A model generated the notes under the pieces. The model worked only from the letters and a program-made list of their open reading frames with translations. It made no database searches and was not told where the DNA came from. From contig VGYW01000071.1 in the NCBI GenBank assembly GCA_016872875.1, positions 1 through 26,221 of the forward strand: a stretch of DNA of 26,221 nucleotides, read 5' to 3'. The position numbers and the translations under genes are program-made. Shown here one piece after another: positions 22,107 to 26,221 of this stretch. This DNA comes from Planctomycetota bacterium. GTDB lineage: Bacteria > Planctomycetota > PUPC01 > DSUN01. Position 1 is the first letter of the stretch, and each line of letters opens with the position of its first letter.

Positions 22107-24072
22107 GGTGGATGCCGAGCTGGCGAAGGGCGGACTCGGCGTCGGGGCCGAGGGCGGCGGCGTTGAGGACGGCAGCCGTGGGGGAGAGGCGGCGGACGAT
22201 GAGGGGGGCGAGCTCGGGGAGGCAGAGGGCGGCGTCCATTGCCTCGGCGGAGGGGAGCTCGAGGACGTGGAGGGTGCGGATGGCGGCGGGGTGGACGCCG
22301 CCGGCCCAGTCGCGGATGGAGTACTCGATGTTTTGCGGAACGGGGGCGCGGGAGTTGGCGCGCAGGGTGGCGAGCACGTCGTCGGGGCTCAGGCCGCGGA
22401 GGACGGCGCGCTGGACGCTGTCGCGGGTGATGCGGAGGTGGAGGGTGACTTCGCGCTTGCCGCGGTCGCAGAAGGCGGCAAGGGCGTGAAGGAGGACGGC
22501 GTGGCCCTCGTCGGGGAAGAGGATGACCTCGAAGTCGGGGTTGACGAGGATGAGCCGGCCTGCGGGGCTGGGGAACGCCGCGTCGCCCAGGATGGCGGGG
22601 ACGAGGGGCGAGGCGGCGACGAAGGACTGGCCGCCCTGCCGGGCGATGTCGAGGACGCCTGCGTAGTTGAACGCCTGGAGGAGTGGCTCGCGCGCGGCGG
22701 CGGCGAGCGCGCCAACGGTGCTGAGCGCGCGGGGATGGACCCAGGGGACGGCCTGCTTCGCCGACGCTTGCCCCCCACTGCTGAGAAGCTCCAAGAGGAA
22801 ACGCGAGAGCGTGCGGGCGAGGAAGGCGTTGGTGGGATGCCATGTGCCGGGCGTGGACGCCGCGATGATGCGGCGCGCGACGGCGGCGAGTGATGGGAAG
22901 TGGTGGTCTGGGCAGGCGGCCTGGGCGAGGCGAAGAAGGGCGTCGAGGAGCGCTCTGGCCTGCTCGGCGAGGGGGAGGCGCTCCCAGTCCGCGGCGGAGC
23001 GGGTGGCGTGGAGGCGTTCGTCGTCGCAACGTTCGAGGAGGGCGAGCTCCTGAGCGGCGGCGAGCTTGTGGCCGAGGAGGGTGTCCTCGTCCATGAAGAA
23101 GGTGGAGCGTAGCGCGGTGAGTGGGGCGAGGAGGTTTCGCGCGCCCTTGAGGAGGCGGCCGGCCGACGTGGGCTTCGAGGGGTTGGCACGCAGGAAGTCC
23201 ACGAGGGCCGTCACGTCGGCCAGGAAGTCCGTGCCGCAGGAGTACACGTGGTCGAAGGAAGGCCCGGCAGGGGAACGAGCGGCGGCGTGGGCTTCGACGA
23301 GTTCCTGGTAGAGGACGAGGCAGTCGTGGTCGTCGCCCAGGCCGAGCTCGGTGAGGGAGAGGTGGCCGAGGGTTCCGAGGAGGGCGGCCTCGAGCGACCT
23401 GCGCCACTGGGCGGGGTCAGCGGCCTCGATGTCGAGGCCGAGCGAGGGGAAGCGTTCGAGTGGGAGGACGCCGGCGTGGTCGTGGAGGGCGAGGCGGACG
23501 GCGCGCTGGGCGGCGGGGTCGGGGAGCGCGGCGATGCGCCGCTCGATTGCCTGGGGTTCGAGGAGTTCGGCGGGGATGGCGGCGTTGGGGCGGCCGGCGA
23601 GGCCGAGTCGGGTGCGGAGGCTGAGCATGACCTGGGGCTCGCGGATGTCGAGGTTGAGGGCCTCGGCCAACACGTCGCCGAGCTCCTGTGGCACGGTTGC
23701 GCGGAGGCATTCGGCGCCCGCGGCGTCGCGGGTGGTTGCACAGAGGAGGAAGCCGCGACGCGAGAGCTCCTCTACAACGTCCCGCTCGGCCTGCTCGGCC
23801 GTGCCCAGAGGTGGCCTGGCGACGCGTCGGAGGAGCGCCGCCACGTTGGCCGTGTAGTCATCCTGGCGCAGGATGGCCTGGAGGAGGTCCTGCGCGGTAG
23901 GGCTGAGGGCATTGAAGGCATCACGGGCGCGGTCGGGGGCGAGCATGGCCTGGCGCAGGATGCGGAGGAGCTCGCTCTTGGAGGCGCTCCGCGGCGTGTT
24001 GGGCGCCCAGTGCCACTGGAGCACCTGGAGCGTGGCCACGCTGCGCGAGTTGAGGAAGTCGTCGAGCTGCAT
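22099..24072 (-). CDS. Helicase-associated protein (XPB/Ssl2-like C-terminal domain), partner of XPB helicase
   Basis: This 657-residue cytoplasmic protein is mostly alpha-helical and Ala/Leu-rich. It has no Walker motifs, so it is not itself a helicase. Residues about 507-595 (LILVNPDFEVILFPDEG, then LSPDDVLATLR and VPQNIEYSIRDW) match the XPB/Ssl2-like 'helicase family 13' domain. The same pattern (LSAADILAALD, VPPNIEFEVKDF) occurs at residues 64-92 of the neighbouring helicase. An equivalent helicase plus helicase-associated protein pair is known in actinobacteria. The ATG at 24072 is chosen over GTG codons at 24084/24081 because the sequence just upstream is repetitive; neither start has a strong Shine-Dalgarno. 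It probably binds DNA with, or regulates, the helicase. Confidence 0.8.
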   Translation of the reverse strand: MQLDDFLNSRSVATLQVLQWHWAPNTPRSASKSELLRILRQAMLAPDRARDAFNALSPTAQDLLQAILRQDDYTANVAALLRRVARPPLGTAEQAERDVVEELSRRGFLLCATTRDAAGAECLRATVPQELGDVLAEALNLDIREPQVMLSLRTRLGLAGRPNAAIPAELLEPQAIERRIAALPDPAAQRAVRLALHDHAGVLPLERFPSLGLDIEAADPAQWRRSLEAALLGTLGHLSLTELGLGDDHDCLVLYQELVEAHAAARSPAGPSFDHVYSCGTDFLADVTALVDFLRANPSKPTSAGRLLKGARNLLAPLTALRSTFFMDEDTLLGHKLAAAQELALLERCDDERLHATRSAADWERLPLAEQARALLDALLRLAQAACPDHHFPSLAAVARRIIAASTPGTWHPTNAFLARTLSRFLLELLSSGGQASAKQAVPWVHPRALSTVGALAAAAREPLLQAFNYAGVLDIARQGGQSFVAASPLVPAILGDAAFPSPAGRLILVNPDFEVILFPDEGHAVLLHALAAFCDRGKREVTLHLRITRDSVQRAVLRGLSPDDVLATLRANSRAPVPQNIEYSIRDWAGGVHPAAIRTLHVLELPSAEAMDAALCLPELAPLIVRRLSPTAAVLNAAALGPDAESALRQLGIHLM

Positions 24073-24106
24073 GAGGCCCACCACAGAAGAAGAAAGAAGA
24101 AGGCGT

Positions 24107-24228
24107 CCACAGATTCACACACATTGGCACAGACAAGAGAAGAGAGCAATCAAGGCCCAGAGGCACTCTTGGGCTTCAGCGGGAATCTCCCCTTTTCTGT
24201 ATCTGTGCGAAACTGTGTCAATCTGTGG
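24107..24228. repeat. Inverted pair of decamer arrays (NCACAGATTN units) between helicase genes
   Basis: Three 10-nt units (CCACAGATTC, ACACACATTG, GCACAGACAA) at 24107-24136 are mirrored by three inverted units at 24199-24228. The right arm overlaps the end of the XPB gene and supplies its stop codon (24218-24220) and last residues. The 62-nt middle section holds no gene. Confidence 0.7.
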
Positions 24229-25924
24229 ACGGTTCGGTTCTGGGGTCGAGGACCTGGTGTGCGTCGAGGATGCGGTAGGTGTAGCCTTGCTCGGTGAGGA
24301 AGAGCTGGCGGTTGGCCGCGAAGTCCTGGTCGCGGCTGTCGCGGGTCACAAGGGAGTAGAAGTGAGCGAGCGAGGCGTCGGACTTTGGGCGCAGGATGCG
24401 TCCGAGGCGCTGGGCCTCCTCCTGGCGCGAACCGAAGGTGCCGCTGACCTGAATGGCGACGTTGGCGTCGGGGAGGTCCACCGCGAAGTTGCCGACCTTT
24501 GAGACGATGAGGGTCTGGACGCGCCCCGCGCGGAAGTCGTCGTAGAGGCGTTCGCGCTCGCGGTTGGGCGTGGCGCCGGTGATGAGGGGGGCGTGCGTGT
24601 CGCGTGCGATGGCCTTGAGCTGGGCGAGGTACTGGCCGATGATGAGCACGCGGTCGCCCGCGTGGCGGGCGAGGAGCTCGCGCAGGAGGGTGAACTTGGC
24701 GGGGTTCTCGGAGGCGATGCGGAACTTGTCGCGGTTCGTGGCCAGGGCGTGGCTCATGCGCAGGCCGTCGGGCAGCGGGGCGCGGATTTCGGTGCACTGG
24801 GCCGTGGCGATCCAGCCCTGCTTCTCGAGCACCTTCCAGGGCACGTCGCAGCGCTTGGGGCCGATGAGGCTGAAGACGTCGTCCTCATGGTGGTCTTCGC
24901 GGACCAACGTGGCGGTGAGGCCGAGCCTGCGGCAGGCCTGGATTTCGGCGGTGATGCGGAAGACGGGGGCGGGGAGGAGGTGGACCTCGTCGTAGATGAT
25001 CAGGCCCCAGGGCCGTGCGTTGAAGATTGCGAAGTGGGGAAAGGTCTCGGTCTTGCGGCGGCGGTGGGTGAGAATCTGGTAGGTGGCGAGGGTGACGGGG
25101 CGGATGTCCTTGAACTCACCCGAGTATTCGCCGATCTGTTCGTCGGGGAGGTCCGTCTTGTCCAGAAGCTCGCGCCGCCACTGGCGGACCGCGGTGATGT
25201 TGGTGCAGAGGACGAGGGAGTTGGTCTTGAGGAGCGCCATCGCGGCCATGCCGACGATGGTCTTGCCGGCGCCGCAGGGAAGGACGACGACGCCGCTGCC
25301 GCCGCGCGCGGAGCCGCCGGCGTAGAAGACCTCGGCGGCCTCGCGCTGGTAGGGGCGGACGGCGAGGGGCTTGCCCTCGCTGGTGGCGGCGCGGAGCGCG
25401 ATGGGCAGGGGCTCGCCCTCCGCGTAGCCCGCGAGGTCTTCCACCGGGCAGCCGACCTTGATGAGGGCCTGCTTCACGTGGCCGCGGCGGTCGGGACGCA
25501 CCCCGACCGTGAGGGCGTCGAGCGGCTCGAGGAGGAAAGGGCGGACGAGCTTGTGGCGGAGGATTTCTGCGATGAGCGCGGCGTCGGATGAGGTGAGGAC
25601 GAGGGCCTCGCCGCGCCGCTCGAGCTTCAGCCGCCCGTAGCGCGCCACGAAGTCCTTCACCTCGAACTCGATGTTCGGGGGCACGGGGTACTTCGTGAAG
25701 CGGTCGAGGGCGGCCAGGATGTCGGCGGCGGAGAGCCCCGCGGCGGCGGCGTTCCACAGCGACAGCGGGCTGATGCGGTAGGTGTGGAAGTGCTCGGGGC
25801 TCTTCTCGAGCTCCGCGAAGCGCGCCAGCGCGTCGCGGGCGTCCGCGTACGACGGATTGTCCGCCTCCAGGAGCAGCGAGCGGTCGCTCTGGACGATCAT
25901 CGGGTTGCTTGTATGAGGCGGCAT
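24218..25924 (-). CDS. XPB/ERCC3-type DNA helicase (SF2)
   Basis: The 568-residue protein has an N-terminal XPB damage-recognition-like region (about 10-140). The SF2 core follows: Walker A PCGAGKT (216-222), DEVH box (312-315), TAT (337-339), the XPB-specific RED motif at Arg342-Asp344, and motif VI QRLGRILR (505-512). It should be an ATP-dependent 3'-5' DNA translocase/helicase acting in DNA repair or transcription-linked remodelling. The length suits bacterial/archaeal XPB. It precedes the helicase-associated gene on the same strand with a 145-nt repeat-containing gap. The ATG at 25924 has no clear Shine-Dalgarno; Met9 is an alternative start. The last residues PSTD come from the decamer repeat. 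A candidate promoter stands about 48 nt upstream. Confidence 0.93.
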   Translation of the reverse strand: MPPHTSNPMIVQSDRSLLLEADNPSYADARDALARFAELEKSPEHFHTYRISPLSLWNAAAAGLSAADILAALDRFTKYPVPPNIEFEVKDFVARYGRLKLERRGEALVLTSSDAALIAEILRHKLVRPFLLEPLDALTVGVRPDRRGHVKQALIKVGCPVEDLAGYAEGEPLPIALRAATSEGKPLAVRPYQREAAEVFYAGGSARGGSGVVVLPCGAGKTIVGMAAMALLKTNSLVLCTNITAVRQWRRELLDKTDLPDEQIGEYSGEFKDIRPVTLATYQILTHRRRKTETFPHFAIFNARPWGLIIYDEVHLLPAPVFRITAEIQACRRLGLTATLVREDHHEDDVFSLIGPKRCDVPWKVLEKQGWIATAQCTEIRAPLPDGLRMSHALATNRDKFRIASENPAKFTLLRELLARHAGDRVLIIGQYLAQLKAIARDTHAPLITGATPNRERERLYDDFRAGRVQTLIVSKVGNFAVDLPDANVAIQVSGTFGSRQEEAQRLGRILRPKSDASLAHFYSLVTRDSRDQDFAANRQLFLTEQGYTYRILDAHQVLDPRTEPSTD

Positions 25925-25971
25925 GGTCGTGCTTGGCTCTTGCTCCGCTGTCCGGCCCGAGGGGAACCTGC

Positions 25972-26000
25972 ATTCTACCCCCGCGCCCCGGCGGGATCAA
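25972..26000 (-). promoter_or_regulatory. Candidate sigma70-type promoter for the XPB helicase gene
   Basis: On the minus strand TTGATC and TAGAAT are separated by 17 nt of G+C-rich sequence, the same hexamers and spacing as at 14025-14053. Transcription would start near 25965, about 41 nt before the ATG at 25924. Confidence 0.6.
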
Positions 26001-26221
26001 GAGGAAAAAAAGGTGGACAGGGCTGCGGAATCGGGAGAGGCGGTATGTGCGGTCAGGTGCAAGGGGTAGGGTTGGGGCCACAGGAGAGTGCTGTTTAGGC
26101 ATGGGGCTGCTGTGGCAGGGGCGGGGGCGTTGGGAACAGGGATACGGGGTGGGCGCGAAGGAACCCGGAACAGCCTACAGGCGAGTGGGTTCAGGAAGAG
26201 TCGAAGCGGATCTGGGTGGAG
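26001..26221. other. No gene recognised at the right-hand end
   Basis: I see no convincing ORF, RNA gene or inverted repeat here. Short open frames in this stretch look like the non-coding strand or random sequence. An A-run (26005-26011) lies just upstream of the helicase promoter and could act as an UP-like element. Confidence 0.4.

Noticed and set aside
23248..24297. 349-codon plus-strand frame
   Set aside because: It is antisense to the helicase partner gene, with Glu/Gly/Val-rich composition typical of the complement of GC-rich genes.
25925..26102. N-terminal extension or small gene upstream of the XPB helicase
   Set aside because: The open frame there reads Pro/Arg-rich sequence out of frame with the helicase and overlaps the likely promoter; no ribosome binding site or family motif.

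Overview
This is a GC-rich bacterial window. Gene content points to a Planctomycetota or related PVC-group bacterium, probably from a metagenome: exported beta-propeller proteins with the 'WPTYRHDxARSG' signature, a DUF1080 (3-keto-disaccharide hydrolase) protein, a formylglycine-type sulfatase, a secreted parallel beta-helix protein and a bacterial XPB helicase. The assignment is inferred from families; no marker gene such as rRNA is present. I saw no tRNA or rRNA gene, insertion sequence or CRISPR array.

Layout. (1) 12-1266, plus strand, with looser third-position GC than the rest: a small unknown ORF overlapping a trypsin-like protease, then a ribbon-helix-helix antitoxin-like gene. (2) 1410-13937, minus strand: a four-gene operon in which each stop overlaps the next start as ATGA. 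It encodes three tandem paralogues of about 1,095 residues (signal peptide + Rossmann methyltransferase-like domain + two PQQ-like beta-propellers), then a beta-helix/CBM9-like protein. (3) A divergent promoter region at 13993-14053 serves this operon and the plus-strand DUF1080 gene at 14098. (4) 14852-17939, minus: a small Pro/Tyr/His-rich lipoprotein and a PlsC-ACP-AMP-ligase fusion. (5) 18089-21944, minus: a sulfatase overlapping a CBM-linked glycoside hydrolase. (6) 22099-25924, minus: an XPB helicase and a helicase-associated partner.

Function. Blocks 2, 3 and 5 look like extracellular polysaccharide recognition and degradation. The sulfatase would desulfate a glycan, the clan-A hydrolase and DUF1080 protein would cleave glycosidic bonds, and the beta-helix protein would bind or cut polysaccharide. 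The role of the methyltransferase-propeller triplet is unknown. Block 4 suggests acyl activation and transfer onto lipids; block 6 suggests DNA repair or remodelling.

The most striking feature is repetitive DNA that has entered coding sequence without breaking frame. A 55-nt element that folds exactly into a cloverleaf (9-bp terminal stem plus three hairpins) lies in two of the paralogues in opposite orientations, with all substitutions confined to loops. Degenerate arrays of heptamers, usually five units, occupy the same linker and the same methyltransferase loop in all three paralogues, often with different unit sequences, and recur between genes. A ~205-nt double REP-like palindrome separates a start codon from its own signal-peptide-like segment.
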